Shown here: positions 26,637-35,393 of the stretch, piece after piece | Position numbering within the stretch: position 1 is the stretch's first letter | Layout of the letters: the number at the start of each line of letters is the position of its first letter | DNA from: Jannaschia sp. S6380 | GTDB lineage: Bacteria; Pseudomonadota; Alphaproteobacteria; Rhodobacterales; Rhodobacteraceae | NCBI RefSeq assembly: GCF_023015695.1 | Contig: NZ_JALKAS010000001.1 | Location: 2,108,001-2,172,000 of the forward strand | Length of the DNA: 64,000 bases | Direction of reading: 5' to 3' | The notes under the pieces: generated by a model | The model's input: only the letters and a program-made list of their open reading frames with translations | Told to the model about the DNA's origin: nothing | Databases searched by the model: none | Program-made: the position numbers and the translations under genes

Positions 26637-27148
26637 TAGAGGCGTACCCGACCTCCAAAGCCCACCTCTACGGCAACCTGTCAGCTGGTGGGGAAATCGC
26701 GAGCGATCTTGCGCAGGAAATCCATGCGCTGGGAATCCGGAAGCTTCTTCATCGCAGGCCAGACGACGTCCGAGTACCTCTGGTTGCTGGACGCCGTGCG
26801 ACGGGGCGCGGAGGTCGTCGATACGGGATGCGAGGGGATGCGCCGGTATCATCCGGATGGACGCCCGGTCACGGACTGAGGCAGGGATGGACGAGCGCAT
26901 CGAACTTGCGCGTACTGGGCCTTCGCCATCGGGTTCCGACTGGCAGCGCCGGGAAACGATCCGTCCCGGCGCATGACGCGATGAATGCGGACATGGCGCT
27001 TCGCCACCTCGATGTGCCTGCCATCCGCCACGGGGCCGAACAATACCATTCACGCCGCCTGCCGGAATCTGTAGGGCTGCGCCCGACTGTTCCGGAGACC
27101 GCTGCCATGATCCCTTCCGCCGAAGCTCTCTGACGTGATGTCCCACCC
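26637..27148. other. Half-kilobase stretch without a convincing gene
   Basis: Between glnD and murJ no frame gives a recognisable protein. On the minus strand a TGA-bounded frame ending at about 26680 translates to a natural-looking tail (YSDVVWPAMKKLPDSQRMDF, then LRKIARDFPTS) with GC-rich third positions but lacks a good start beyond its last 23 codons; on the plus strand 26688-26879 is open for 63 codons from a GTG. Both are weak. An inverted repeat (GTAGAGG 26636-26642, CCTCTAC 26665-26671) follows the glnD stop but has no T tract. The region may be the remnant of a lost gene. Confidence 0.5.
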
Positions 27149-28717
27149 ATGATCCGTGGCTTCCTCACCGTCGGCGGTTGGACGCTGATGTCCCGTATCC
27201 TCGGGTTCGCGCGCGATATCCTAATCGCGCGGTTCCTCGGCACGGGCGCCGCGGCGGAGGCGTTCTTCGTGGCCTTCTCGCTGCCCAACATGTTCCGCCG
27301 CTTCTTCGCCGAGGGCGCATTCAACATGGCCTTCGTCCCCCTCTACGCCAAGAAGCTGGAGGGCAACCCGGCCGAGGCGGACGCCTTCGCGCGCGACGCC
27401 GTGGCGGGCATGGTGATGGTCCTGACGCTGTTCACCGTGGCGGGGATCTTGTTCATGCCGGCGTTGGTCCTGGCCATGGCCAGCGGGTTCGCCGAGGACG
27501 CGCGTTTCGGACTGGCCGTCACCTATGGCCGGATTGCGTTCCCCTATATCCTGCTGATTTCGCTGGCCGCGCTGGTCTCTGGCGTTCTCAATTCGAACGG
27601 TCGCTTCCTCGCCGCCGCTGCGGCGCCCGCGCTTTTGAACGTCGTGTTCATCGCGGCGATGCTCGGCGTATCCCTGCGCCCCGACCTCTGGGCCTGGCTC
27701 GAGGCGCCGACGCAATCGCGGATGGTCGGGCGGGCCCTGGTCTGGGCGGTGCCGCTGGGCGGGCTGCTGCAACTGGGCCTCGTCTGGTGGGCGGCGGCGC
27801 GGGCCGGGCATCGCCTGCTGCCGCGCCGTCGGCCCCGCCTCACGCCGGATCTGAAGCGGCTGCTGGTCATCGCGGCGCCCGCCGCACTGGCCGGGGGCGT
27901 GGTGCAGGTGAACCTTCTGGTCGGCCGCCAGGTGGCCAGCTATTTCGACGGTGCGGTGGCGTGGTTGAACTACGCCGATCGGCTCTACCAACTGCCTCTC
28001 GGGGTCGTGGGTATCGCCATCGGCGTGGTCCTCCTGCCCGACCTCGCGCGACGGGTCCGCGCGGGCGACCGGGCGGGTCAGCAGGATGCCTATTCCCGCG
28101 CCTTCGAGTTCTCGTGGCTCCTGACCCTGCCCTCGGCGGTGGCGTTGCTGGTGGTGCCCTGGCCCCTGGTCGAGGTCCTGTTCGAGCGGGGCGCCTTCGA
28201 CGCCGACGACACCGCCGCCACGTCGCTGGCGCTGATGATCTATGCGCTGGGCCTTCCGGCCTTCGTGCTGCAGAAGGTGCTGCAACCCCTCTACTTCGCG
28301 CGCGAGGATACGCGTCGGCCGCTGAACTACGCCGCCGTCTCGCTTCTGGTGAATGCGGGCGTGGCCATCGGCCTGGTCGTCTGGCTTGGCTGGGCCGCCG
28401 CCGCGCTGGGCACCACGCTGGCCGCCTGGGCGATGGTCGTCCTGTTGGTGCGGGGCGCGCGCGGGCTGGGCGACGTCGCGACGCTCGATGCCCGCGCCCG
28501 CTCGCGCGGCTGGCGTATCGCGGTCGCGGCGGCCCTGATGGGGGTGATCCTGTGGATAACGAACCTGATGCTGGGTCCGATGTTCGGCGGTCCGCTGCGC
28601 GGGTTGGCGCTGGCCATCCTGGTGGGTATGGGCATCGTCAGCTATTTCGCCTTCGCCCAGGCGATCGGCGCGGTGCGGCTGCGCGAATTGCGATCGTCGC
28701 TGCGCCGTCAGCGCTGA
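27149..28717 (+). CDS. murJ: Lipid II flippase MurJ
   Basis: A 522-residue polytopic membrane protein (about 14 helices) of the MOP superfamily that flips lipid II across the inner membrane for peptidoglycan synthesis. The N-terminal GGWTLMSRILGFARDILIARFLGTG, SLPNMFRRFFAEGAFNMAFVPLY and later ALVSGVLNSNGRF, YADRLYQLPLGVVGIAIGVVLLPDL and LFERGAFDADDT segments are family hallmarks. Its 3' end overlaps the convergent rhomboid-like gene by 10 bases. Confidence 0.96.
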   Translation: MIRGFLTVGGWTLMSRILGFARDILIARFLGTGAAAEAFFVAFSLPNMFRRFFAEGAFNMAFVPLYAKKLEGNPAEADAFARDAVAGMVMVLTLFTVAGILFMPALVLAMASGFAEDARFGLAVTYGRIAFPYILLISLAALVSGVLNSNGRFLAAAAAPALLNVVFIAAMLGVSLRPDLWAWLEAPTQSRMVGRALVWAVPLGGLLQLGLVWWAAARAGHRLLPRRRPRLTPDLKRLLVIAAPAALAGGVVQVNLLVGRQVASYFDGAVAWLNYADRLYQLPLGVVGIAIGVVLLPDLARRVRAGDRAGQQDAYSRAFEFSWLLTLPSAVALLVVPWPLVEVLFERGAFDADDTAATSLALMIYALGLPAFVLQKVLQPLYFAREDTRRPLNYAAVSLLVNAGVAIGLVVWLGWAAAALGTTLAAWAMVVLLVRGARGLGDVATLDARARSRGWRIAVAAALMGVILWITNLMLGPMFGGPLRGLALAILVGMGIVSYFAFAQAIGAVRLRELRSSLRRQR

Positions 28718-29400
28718 CGCAGCCTGTCGCGGATGCGGTGCATGGCGCCGGGAAAAAGCAGCGCCGCCATCCCGTAGCCCGTCGCCGCGCCGGCCAGGTC
28801 GGCCGTCCAGTCGGGCACCCAACCCAGGTTCCGCGCGATGAGCAGGCCGAAGACCGGCTGGATCGCCAGCAGGAACCCGATCAGCAGGAACGCCCGCGAC
28901 GGATCCGCCCGCGTCAGGCCCCGCTGGGTCAGATAGGTGAATGCTCCGATCAGGCCGTAGGCGGCCGGAAAGCCCCCGATCAACGGGGCGCGCGTCTCGA
29001 ACAGAAGGAGATAGGCGAGCGCCCCGCCCAACGTCGCGGCGAAGAAGATCGCGGCGAAGCGCCAGGCGGGGTAGACCGGCGCGACGACGTTGCCAAGTGC
29101 GAGCACGAAGACCGCGACGAAGGCGGTATGCGTGAAGCCGCCATGCACGAATGGATAGGCCACGAAGCGCAGAAGCTGCCCAAGCGGGGCCTGACCCGTC
29201 TCGACCATCCAGTCCCAGACCTGTTCCGAGACGGCGAAGGACTGCATCGCCGACAGGCGCCAGCCGACGCCCTCGGCGCCACCGACGAAGCCCGAGGCCC
29301 CGGCCTGGAAAAGAAGCTCGATCGCGACCATCGCGCCGGCGAGGGCCACGACGATCGGCGGCAGGGCGTTGAAGGGGCTTTGCTGGCGGGGGTCCATCAT
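28708..29400 (-). CDS. Rhomboid-family membrane protein, probably inactive as protease
   Basis: A 230-residue protein with six or more predicted helices in rhomboid topology ([17 protein letters not shown] near the N-terminus, [31 protein letters not shown] in the L1/TM2 region). The usual GxSG serine motif is replaced by [13 protein letters not shown] and the usual TM6 AHxxG histidine motif by [12 protein letters not shown], so neither catalytic residue is present. Similar replacements, as I recall, occur in other Rhodobacterales members. It may act as a chaperone or quality-control pseudoprotease. Two adjacent ATGs at 29400 and 29397 are possible starts. Confidence 0.82.
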   Translation of the reverse strand: MMDPRQQSPFNALPPIVVALAGAMVAIELLFQAGASGFVGGAEGVGWRLSAMQSFAVSEQVWDWMVETGQAPLGQLLRFVAYPFVHGGFTHTAFVAVFVLALGNVVAPVYPAWRFAAIFFAATLGGALAYLLLFETRAPLIGGFPAAYGLIGAFTYLTQRGLTRADPSRAFLLIGFLLAIQPVFGLLIARNLGWVPDWTADLAGAATGYGMAALLFPGAMHRIRDRLRQR

Positions 29401-29477
29401 GGCGGGCCTCGTTGACGGCGATTGCCCCGCTGGCTAAGCGATGGCCCGACCCGAGACCACCCCTGCCGGAGGCTTTG

Positions 29478-30491
29478 ATGGCCCAGTTCACCCCGCGCGT
29501 CTTCTCCGGCATCCAGCCTTCGGGTGGATTGACGCTGGGCAACTATCTGGGGGCGATCACGAAGTTCGTGGCGACGCAGGACGCGGGCACGCATGAGACG
29601 GTGTTCTGCATGGTCGACCTGCATGCGATCACCGTGCCGCAGGCGCCCGAGACGTTGCGGCACAACACCCGCGAGCTTTGCGCGGGGTTCCTGGCGGCGG
29701 GGATCGATCCGGAAAAATCCATCCTCATCAACCAGTCGCAGGTGCCCGAGCACGCGCAGCTCGGCTGGGTGTTCAACTGCGTCGCGCGGATGGGCTGGAT
29801 GGGTCGGATGACCCAGTGGAAGGACAAGGCGGGCGCCAATGCGGAAGGCGCGTCGCTGGGCCTGTTCGCCTATCCGGCGCTGATGGCGGCGGACATCCTA
29901 GTGTACCACGCGACCCACGTGCCGGTGGGAGAGGATCAGAAGCAGCATATCGAATTGACGCGGGACATCGCGGCCAAGTTCAACCACGATTACGGCGTCG
30001 ACTTCTTTCCGGAGGTCGAGCCGGTGATCGAGGGCGTGGCGACGCGGATCATGTCGCTGCGCGACGGGACGCGGAAGATGTCGAAGTCGGATCCGGTGGA
30101 TGCGAGCCGGATCAACCTGACCGACGACGCCGATACGATCGCCCGGAAGTTCCGCAAGGCGAAGACCGATCCGGACCCGTTGCCGGGCGCGCCCGAGGGG
30201 CTGGATCAGCGGCCGGACGCGCGCAACCTGGTCAATATTTATGCGGCGCTTTCAGGGGCTTCGGTCGCGGATGTGCTGGCGGCGCACGACGGACAGATGT
30301 TCGGACATTTCAAGCAGGAGCTGGCCGATCTGGCGGTGGCGAAACTGTCGCCGGTGTCCGACGAGATGGCGCGGCTGATGCGCGACCCGGCCGAGATCGA
30401 CCGCATCCTGGCCCGGGGCGCCGCGCGGGCGCGGGAGATCACGGTCCCGATCCTTGAGCGGACCTACGAGATCGTGGGCATGGTGCGGTAG
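29478..30491 (+). CDS. trpS: Tryptophanyl-tRNA synthetase
   Basis: Class I aminoacyl-tRNA synthetase of 337 residues that charges tRNA-Trp. The HIGH-type motif is [16 protein letters not shown] and the KMSKS loop reads [24 protein letters not shown] and the [13 protein letters not shown] strand are further hallmarks. ATG 29478 follows a GGAGG site at 29468-29472. Stands alone; the 300 bases after it carry an unusual repeat cluster. Confidence 0.97.
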   Translation: MAQFTPRVFSGIQPSGGLTLGNYLGAITKFVATQDAGTHETVFCMVDLHAITVPQAPETLRHNTRELCAGFLAAGIDPEKSILINQSQVPEHAQLGWVFNCVARMGWMGRMTQWKDKAGANAEGASLGLFAYPALMAADILVYHATHVPVGEDQKQHIELTRDIAAKFNHDYGVDFFPEVEPVIEGVATRIMSLRDGTRKMSKSDPVDASRINLTDDADTIARKFRKAKTDPDPLPGAPEGLDQRPDARNLVNIYAALSGASVADVLAAHDGQMFGHFKQELADLAVAKLSPVSDEMARLMRDPAEIDRILARGAARAREITVPILERTYEIVGMVR

Positions 30492-30791
30492 GGACAATTC
30501 TTCGCATTTCGTCCGGGTGGCGGACGGGGTTGCGTTCGACCCCATATTTTCCTGGCCGAAACGCGTGTCACCCCCCGTGCACCCGGCGTACACCCCCCGT
30601 ACAGACACGGATGCACCCCCCTGCGCGCGGAGGGGGGCCGCGGCGCAACGGCGGGTGTTCGGCGTTACGGCGTCGGGATTCGGGACGTTGGGCTTCGGTT
30701 CGCGCCGTCGGCTTGCAACGTCGTCGGCCGGCGCGGGTCCGGTGCGGGGCGATGCCGTTGCCGGGGCCCTCGCGAGGGGGCTGGTCACGAC
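30492..30791. other. Intergenic region with repeat cluster, no gene
   Basis: The 300 bases between trpS and the next gene contain no supported coding frame. The feature of note is a run of three CACCCCCC elements spaced about two helical turns apart (described separately). The rest is GC-rich and unstructured to the eye. Confidence 0.6.
30566..30626. repeat. Three phased TRCACCCCCC(G)TRC elements
   Basis: CACCCCCC begins at 30569, 30591 and 30614, a spacing of 22 and 23 bases, so the copies face the same side of the helix. Each core is flanked by imperfect inverted GT(A/G)C-type arms, best in GTACACCCCCCGTAC at 30588-30602. The layout looks like tandem binding sites of one DNA-binding protein upstream of the gene at 30792. 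Confidence 0.6.
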
Positions 30792-31538
30792 ATGATCCGT
30801 TTCGCCGTCCATTCGCTCATCTTACTTATCGCGACGGCCCTGACGCAGATCGGCGGCCTGGCCTGGATCGTCGCACTCCTCTTCCGGCGAAGGCTGATCG
30901 CGTTCGCGGGGGTCTATGCGGCGCTGACGGTGGCATCGGTGTGGATCGCGCCGGGCTTCGGGCGGGTCGCGCTCGATTGCTTCGACGACGGGCCGCTTCG
31001 GGTCCAGAGCCCGCTCTATTGCGCGCTCAACCGGACCTACGTGACGCCGGAACTCGAAGGCATATTGGTCGAGACCGCCGAGGAGATGGACCGGCGCTTT
31101 CCCGGCACGGTGACGTTGGTCCTGGATGCGAACTTTCCGTTCCTCGACGGGTTTCCGCCTCTGCCGCACCTTTCGCATGACGACGGCGAGAAGGTGGACC
31201 TCGCCTTCTTCTACGCGGACGGGACCGGGTATCGTCCCGGCGCCACGCGATCGCCGATCGGCTACTTCGCGTTCGAGCAGGGTCCGACGGAATGTTCCGG
31301 GGACTGGCCGACGCTTCGCTGGGACCTCGACATGCTGCAGCCGTTCTGGCGCGATTACCGATCGGACGACGCGCGCAACAGGGCGATCCTGCGGATACTG
31401 TCCGAGGACGCGCGGGTCGGGCGGATATTCGTCGAGCCGCACCTGGTCCGGGCGCTCGACCTGTCGCTTCCGGACATCCGGTTTCAGGGATGCCGGGCCG
31501 CGCGGCATGACGACCACATCCACCTTCAGCTACGATGA
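30792..31538 (+). CDS. Membrane-anchored protein with LAS-peptidase-like metal motifs
   Basis: A 248-residue protein with two N-terminal transmembrane helices (SLILLIATALTQIGGLAWIVALLF and LIAFAGVYAALTVASVWIA) and a periplasmic domain. That domain shows HDDGEKVD (H-x6-D) near residue 130 and ends in CRAARHDDHIHLQLR, giving the H-x6-D plus HxH pattern that binds zinc in LAS-superfamily peptidases (MepA, VanX/VanY, DD-endopeptidases). A role in cutting peptidoglycan cross-links is an inference; overall similarity to a named family was not recognised. Five cysteines could form disulphides. Confidence 0.7.
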   Translation: MIRFAVHSLILLIATALTQIGGLAWIVALLFRRRLIAFAGVYAALTVASVWIAPGFGRVALDCFDDGPLRVQSPLYCALNRTYVTPELEGILVETAEEMDRRFPGTVTLVLDANFPFLDGFPPLPHLSHDDGEKVDLAFFYADGTGYRPGATRSPIGYFAFEQGPTECSGDWPTLRWDLDMLQPFWRDYRSDDARNRAILRILSEDARVGRIFVEPHLVRALDLSLPDIRFQGCRAARHDDHIHLQLR

Positions 31539-31838
31539 ACGGCGGTGTCGGGCGGGCCTGACGGCGAAGAACAGGCCGATTCGGGCGAGATGTAGGTCGC
31601 ACCAGCCGCGTGCCGTCATGCGGGGGGAATGGCCGGTGGTACGGTGCAGGAGGCCGGGTTCAAGGACCATCCCGAGGGCGATTATGGCCGCGAAGGCGCA
31701 CTTGAAGTCGTTGGCGTGGTTGCGGATCGGGCCGACCGGCAGGAGGACGATCGTCGGGCCGGAGATGGAGATGGCCCCCAACGGCAGGGTCCGGTCCCGC
31801 CGCCACCGCAGGAGGATGGCGAGCGCCGTCGTCCGCAT
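31530..31838 (-). CDS. Small hypothetical protein
   Basis: A frame of 102 residues from ATG 31838 (or 134 from ATG 31934) ending at 31530. I did not recognise it. Third codon positions are G or C in about nine of ten codons, as in real genes here, which is the main support. The sequence has one hydrophobic stretch (FKCAFAAIIALGMVLEPGLL) flanked by basic residues, and a basic C-terminal tail. It overlaps the end of the convergent gene at 30792-31538 by 9 bases and follows the ABC ATPase gene on the same strand. Confidence 0.35.
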   Translation of the reverse strand: MRTTALAILLRWRRDRTLPLGAISISGPTIVLLPVGPIRNHANDFKCAFAAIIALGMVLEPGLLHRTTGHSPRMTARGWCDLHLARIGLFFAVRPARHRRSS

Positions 31839-31951
31839 CGCCGGGCCGTCGTGCGCAATTTCGAGCGCCTGTCGGGGGGCGACCGGTCGTTCCTGGCCGG
31901 GCCGCCCGCCTCCCGTCGGTATCCCGCGGGGCATCGGCCGGCGGTGCGCCG

Positions 31952-32953
31952 CTAGCGAACCGCCATGCCGTCGGCGTCGAAACGGTGCACGTCGGTCGGG
32001 GCAGCGGTCATGCGAAGGGGCGCGCCGGGGGTCAGGTCGGTGTCGCCGGTGAGCCGCATCGTAACGCGGCCGGCGTCACCGCATTCGGCGATGACGTAGC
32101 TCTCGGCGCCCAGATATTCGATCACGTCGACCGTGCCGTGAAGCGGGCCATCGCCCGGCGCCAGATGTTCGGGGCGGATGCCCACATGCCGGGCGCCCCC
32201 GGCCCAGTCGGGGACGGCGACAGCGGGCATCACGTTCATCCGCGGCGAGCCGATGAATTGCGCCACGAAGAGGTTCGCGGGCCGCTGGTAGAGTTCGCGA
32301 GGCGTGCCGACCTGGGCGATGCGGCCCGCCTCGAGCACGACGATGCGGTCGGCCAGGGTCATCGCCTCGATCTGGTCGTGGGTGACGTAGATCATCGTGG
32401 CGCCGAGGGACTGGTGCAGCTTGGCGATCTCGTAGCGCATCTCGACGCGCAGGGCGGCGTCGAGGTTCGACAGCGGCTCGTCGAAGAGAAAGGCCGCCGG
32501 GTCGCGGACGATCGACCGACCGATCGCCACACGCTGACGCTGGCCACCCGAGAGGTCCCGCGGCCGCCGGTCGAGATAGTCGTCCAGGCGAAGGACACGC
32601 GCCGCCTCCTCGACCTTGGCGGCGATCTCGGCCCTGGGGATACCGGCGGCACGGAGGGGGAAGCCCAGATTTTCACGCACGGAGAGGTGGGGGTAGAGGG
32701 CGTAGGACTGGAACACCATGGCCAGGCCGCGCTTCGACGGCGGCTCGGCCGTGGCGTCGCGGTCGCCGACCATGATCCGGCCGCGGGACGTCTCCTCCAG
32801 CCCGGCGATCATCCGGAGCAGGGTGGATTTGCCGCAGCCCGAGGGGCCGACGAAGATCACCAGTTCGCCATGTTCGACGGCCAGGTCCACGCCCTTGATG
32901 ACCTGCGCCTGGCCGTACCATTTCTCGGCCCCGACAAGTTCGATGGATGCCAT
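31952..32953 (-). CDS. Sugar ABC transporter ATP-binding protein (UgpC/MalK/AglK type)
   Basis: A 333-residue ATPase of the carbohydrate-uptake CUT1 class. Walker A GPSGCGKST, signature LSGGQRQRVAIGRS, Walker B FLFDEPLSNLDA, H-loop YVTHD. The C-terminal TOBE region (HVGIRPEHL, VIEYLGAESYVIAE) is the regulatory domain typical of MalK/UgpC. Last gene of the LacI-headed operon; its ATG shares a base with the glycosidase stop (TGATG). Confidence 0.94.
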   Translation of the reverse strand: MASIELVGAEKWYGQAQVIKGVDLAVEHGELVIFVGPSGCGKSTLLRMIAGLEETSRGRIMVGDRDATAEPPSKRGLAMVFQSYALYPHLSVRENLGFPLRAAGIPRAEIAAKVEEAARVLRLDDYLDRRPRDLSGGQRQRVAIGRSIVRDPAAFLFDEPLSNLDAALRVEMRYEIAKLHQSLGATMIYVTHDQIEAMTLADRIVVLEAGRIAQVGTPRELYQRPANLFVAQFIGSPRMNVMPAVAVPDWAGGARHVGIRPEHLAPGDGPLHGTVDVIEYLGAESYVIAECGDAGRVTMRLTGDTDLTPGAPLRMTAAPTDVHRFDADGMAVR

Positions 32954-34191
32954 CAGTCCGCCCCCCGCGCCCAAGTCAGCCAGATGGCGGCCGTCCAGGT
33001 GAAATCGCCTCCGCCGCAGGCGGTGCCATCGGTCGGGTCGAAATACTCGTTGAAGCCGCCGCCCCGGATCAGCGCCGCGGTGTCGGATCGCAGCCGCTCG
33101 GCGCGCGACCCGTCGAGACCCATCGCGATCAGCGCGTTGAGGAAAGGCCAGGCCGGCCCGCGCCAATAGCGCCGCGCGTCGAAACCGGGTCCCTCGGGGT
33201 CCGACGATGGCAGGCCGTAGCGCACGGCATCCCAGATCCGGTCGAGATGGGCCGTCAGCGGGGGGCGGCCCTGTCCGGCGAGGAAGGCCAGCATCGCGCC
33301 CGTGCCCAGGGTCCCGGCGAAGCGGCCACTGCGCATGTCGCGCGCGTCGTAGGCCCCCAGCGCGTCGTTCCAGATCACGTCGCAGCCGCCGGCGAGGATC
33401 GGCATCCAGGCTTCGATCTCGGCCACGTCGCGGCCCAGGGCCCGGCCGAGCGCGGCGAGGTCCGAATGGGCGCGCATCAGGATGAAATGCGTGCCCGGAT
33501 CGGCCATCAGGAACGGCCCGTCGTCGACGATGCGGGACTGGTCCCAGCCGACGTCGCGGCCGAATTCCACCAAGGCGACGTAGCGGTCGTATTCCTGCCG
33601 GGTCGGACGCATGGAGGCGTCGACATGCCCGGTGTCGCGCCGCTGATAGGGGGCGACGCCGGAGCCATCGACGGCAGCGAGGCCGATGTCCCAGTCGGGG
33701 CAGTTGTCGCGCCCCGATTCCCAGGGGTGGGTGACGCAGGCGACCCCCTGGCGGACCCGATGGATCATGAACCAGCGGTGCCAAGACAGGAGCCGGGGAT
33801 AGAGCGCGGCCAGGCGGCCTTCATCGGGGCTGCGGTCGTGGACGAGGCGGGCCATGGTGGCCGCGACGGGCGGCTGGGTGATGCCGGAGGACGCCGGCAT
33901 GGTGCCCGAGGCCCAGACCTCGGGGCCCGGAAAATAGCCGGGGTCGGGGCGGTGGAACAGGATGTGGGGCACCATCCCGTCATCCCACTGCCCGGTCATC
34001 AGCGTCTCCAGCTCCGTCCACGCGCGGGAGCCGTCGAAGGTGGCGAAACCCCAGGCCGCGAAAGCCGAATCCCAGTTCCACTGGAATGGATAGAGGCCAC
34101 GCGTCGGCACGGTATAGCCGCCCCGGTCGTTGACGCGAAGGATGGCGCGGGCGCGCGCGTCGAGGTCGAACGGTGTGTCTTCCATGGTCAT
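32953..34191 (-). CDS. GH63-type glycoside hydrolase (glucosyl/mannosylglycerate hydrolase-like)
   Basis: A 412-residue intracellular (alpha/alpha)6-barrel glycosidase without signal peptide. FQWNWDSAFAAWGF holds the acid Asp region, and HPWESGRDNCPDWD is the GH63 block seen in MGH1-type mannosylglycerate/glucosylglycerate hydrolases; further on come HVDASMRP, FILMRAHSDLAALG, YWRGPAWPFLN and GFNEYFDPTDG. It probably cleaves the sugar brought in by the adjoining ABC importer. The product class is from the motifs; the actual substrate is not determined. Start overlaps the permease stop (ATGA). Confidence 0.8.
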   Translation of the reverse strand: MTMEDTPFDLDARARAILRVNDRGGYTVPTRGLYPFQWNWDSAFAAWGFATFDGSRAWTELETLMTGQWDDGMVPHILFHRPDPGYFPGPEVWASGTMPASSGITQPPVAATMARLVHDRSPDEGRLAALYPRLLSWHRWFMIHRVRQGVACVTHPWESGRDNCPDWDIGLAAVDGSGVAPYQRRDTGHVDASMRPTRQEYDRYVALVEFGRDVGWDQSRIVDDGPFLMADPGTHFILMRAHSDLAALGRALGRDVAEIEAWMPILAGGCDVIWNDALGAYDARDMRSGRFAGTLGTGAMLAFLAGQGRPPLTAHLDRIWDAVRYGLPSSDPEGPGFDARRYWRGPAWPFLNALIAMGLDGSRAERLRSDTAALIRGGGFNEYFDPTDGTACGGGDFTWTAAIWLTWARGAD

Positions 34192-35393
34192 CCTTTCACC
34201 GAACCCGCCGTCAGGCCTTTGGTCATGAACCGCTCCAACCCCAGGAACAGGGCCATGATCGGCACCGTGGCGATGACGGATCCGGCCATCAGGTGCTGGC
34301 GCGGGATCTCGGAGGAGTTGAGCGCCGCGATCCCTCGGGTCAGCGTGAATTTCGACGGATCGTCGAGCAGCATGAAGGCCAGCAGAAACTCGTTCCAGGC
34401 GATCATGAAGACGTAGAGCCCGACCGAGGCGAGTGCCGGAAGCGAGAGCGGCAGCGTGATCTTCCAGATGACCTGGAGGCGCGACAGGCCATCCATCAGC
34501 CCGGCTTCCTCCACCTCGGCGGGCAGGCCGCGGAAATAGCCCTGCAGCATGTAGAGCGCGACGGGAATGGTGGTGACCGGATAGATCAGCAGGATGCCGA
34601 AGATGCTGTTGCGCAGGCCCGTCAGACTGAACGCGATATAGATCGGCAGGGCCAGCACAATCAGCGGCACCATGTAGATCAGAAGGATCGCCCGGCTGAA
34701 CGCCGCCTGGCCGCGAAAGCGGAGCCGCGCCACCGCGTAGGCGCCCGGGATCGCGAAGGACAGCGTCACGAGGACGGTGACGACCGAGATGAAGGCGCTG
34801 TTCATCATGTAGAGGCCGAAGTCGAACTGCGTGAACAGCTCCTCGTAGGAACGGAACAGGTCGCGTCCCCGTGACAGGTCGATCCCGAAATCGAGGGGGT
34901 TGGCCACCTGCTCGGCCCGCGACTTGAAGGAGGTCATCAGCATCACCCAGAAGGGAATGGCGACGATGGCGGTGAAGAAGATGTAGCCGAAGCCCGTCAG
35001 GAAGCGGATCACGGCCGCCTCGAAGGCGTGGCGGTCGTTGGCGCCGGGCACGAGGCCGGCGAGCGTCGCGCGCAGCGCCAGGGCCAGCGCGCCCCCGAGG
35101 ATCGCCGCGCCCACCGCCTGGGCCGCCGTCCCGGCTGCCTGCGTCATCGGGGGCAGCAGGCCCAGAAGGCAGGCCGCCGCCACCAGGATTCCGCCGGCCC
35201 GGACGCCCGCCCGCCCCATCCGCAGCGCCAGCACACCCGCCGCCCCGCCCCAGAGAAGCGCGGCACCGATCGCGGGCCGGAACGCGCCGCCGGTGGCGAA
35301 ACTCATGCCCACGGCGACCGTCACCGACAGGGTGACGAGCCAGAGCGCGCCGAGCAATGCGGCGGCCACGTCGCCCCGGCGAAGCAGGCTCAC
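34188..35393 (-). CDS. Carbohydrate ABC transporter permease (AglG/MalG type) with N-terminal extension
   Basis: A 401-residue permease. The MalG-like core starts near residue 130 (FGYIFFTAIVAIPFWVMLMTSFKS) and has the EAA loop VEEAGLMDGLSRLQVIWKITLPLSLPAL. About 115 residues precede it with some four extra hydrophobic segments (LLGALWLVTLSVTVAVGMSFA, AIGAALLWGGAAGVLAL and others), longer than MalG but like the alpha-glucoside AglG proteins. GTG 35393 overlaps the stop of the partner permease (GTGA), supporting this start. Confidence 0.9.
   Translation of the reverse strand: MSLLRRGDVAAALLGALWLVTLSVTVAVGMSFATGGAFRPAIGAALLWGGAAGVLALRMGRAGVRAGGILVAAACLLGLLPPMTQAAGTAAQAVGAAILGGALALALRATLAGLVPGANDRHAFEAAVIRFLTGFGYIFFTAIVAIPFWVMLMTSFKSRAEQVANPLDFGIDLSRGRDLFRSYEELFTQFDFGLYMMNSAFISVVTVLVTLSFAIPGAYAVARLRFRGQAAFSRAILLIYMVPLIVLALPIYIAFSLTGLRNSIFGILLIYPVTTIPVALYMLQGYFRGLPAEVEEAGLMDGLSRLQVIWKITLPLSLPALASVGLYVFMIAWNEFLLAFMLLDDPSKFTLTRGIAALNSSEIPRQHLMAGSVIATVPIMALFLGLERFMTKGLTAGSVKG

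Noticed and set aside
26688..26879. 63-codon rightward frame after glnD
   Set aside because: No family, no clear ribosome site, and the opposite strand looks equally coding; kept only as part of the intergenic description.
23805..27146. Leftward open frame of more than 1100 codons opposite glnD
   Set aside because: Antisense of glnD with low-complexity Gln/His/Arg composition; glnD on the plus strand has all domain motifs.
27178..29415. Rightward 745-codon frame across murJ and the rhomboid-like gene
   Set aside because: Out-of-frame shadow of murJ and antisense of the rhomboid gene; Arg/Gly/Ala-rich without motifs.
32947..34416. Rightward frame of 489 codons opposite the GH63 and permease genes
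   Set aside because: Shadow of the leftward operon; no motif, unusual composition.
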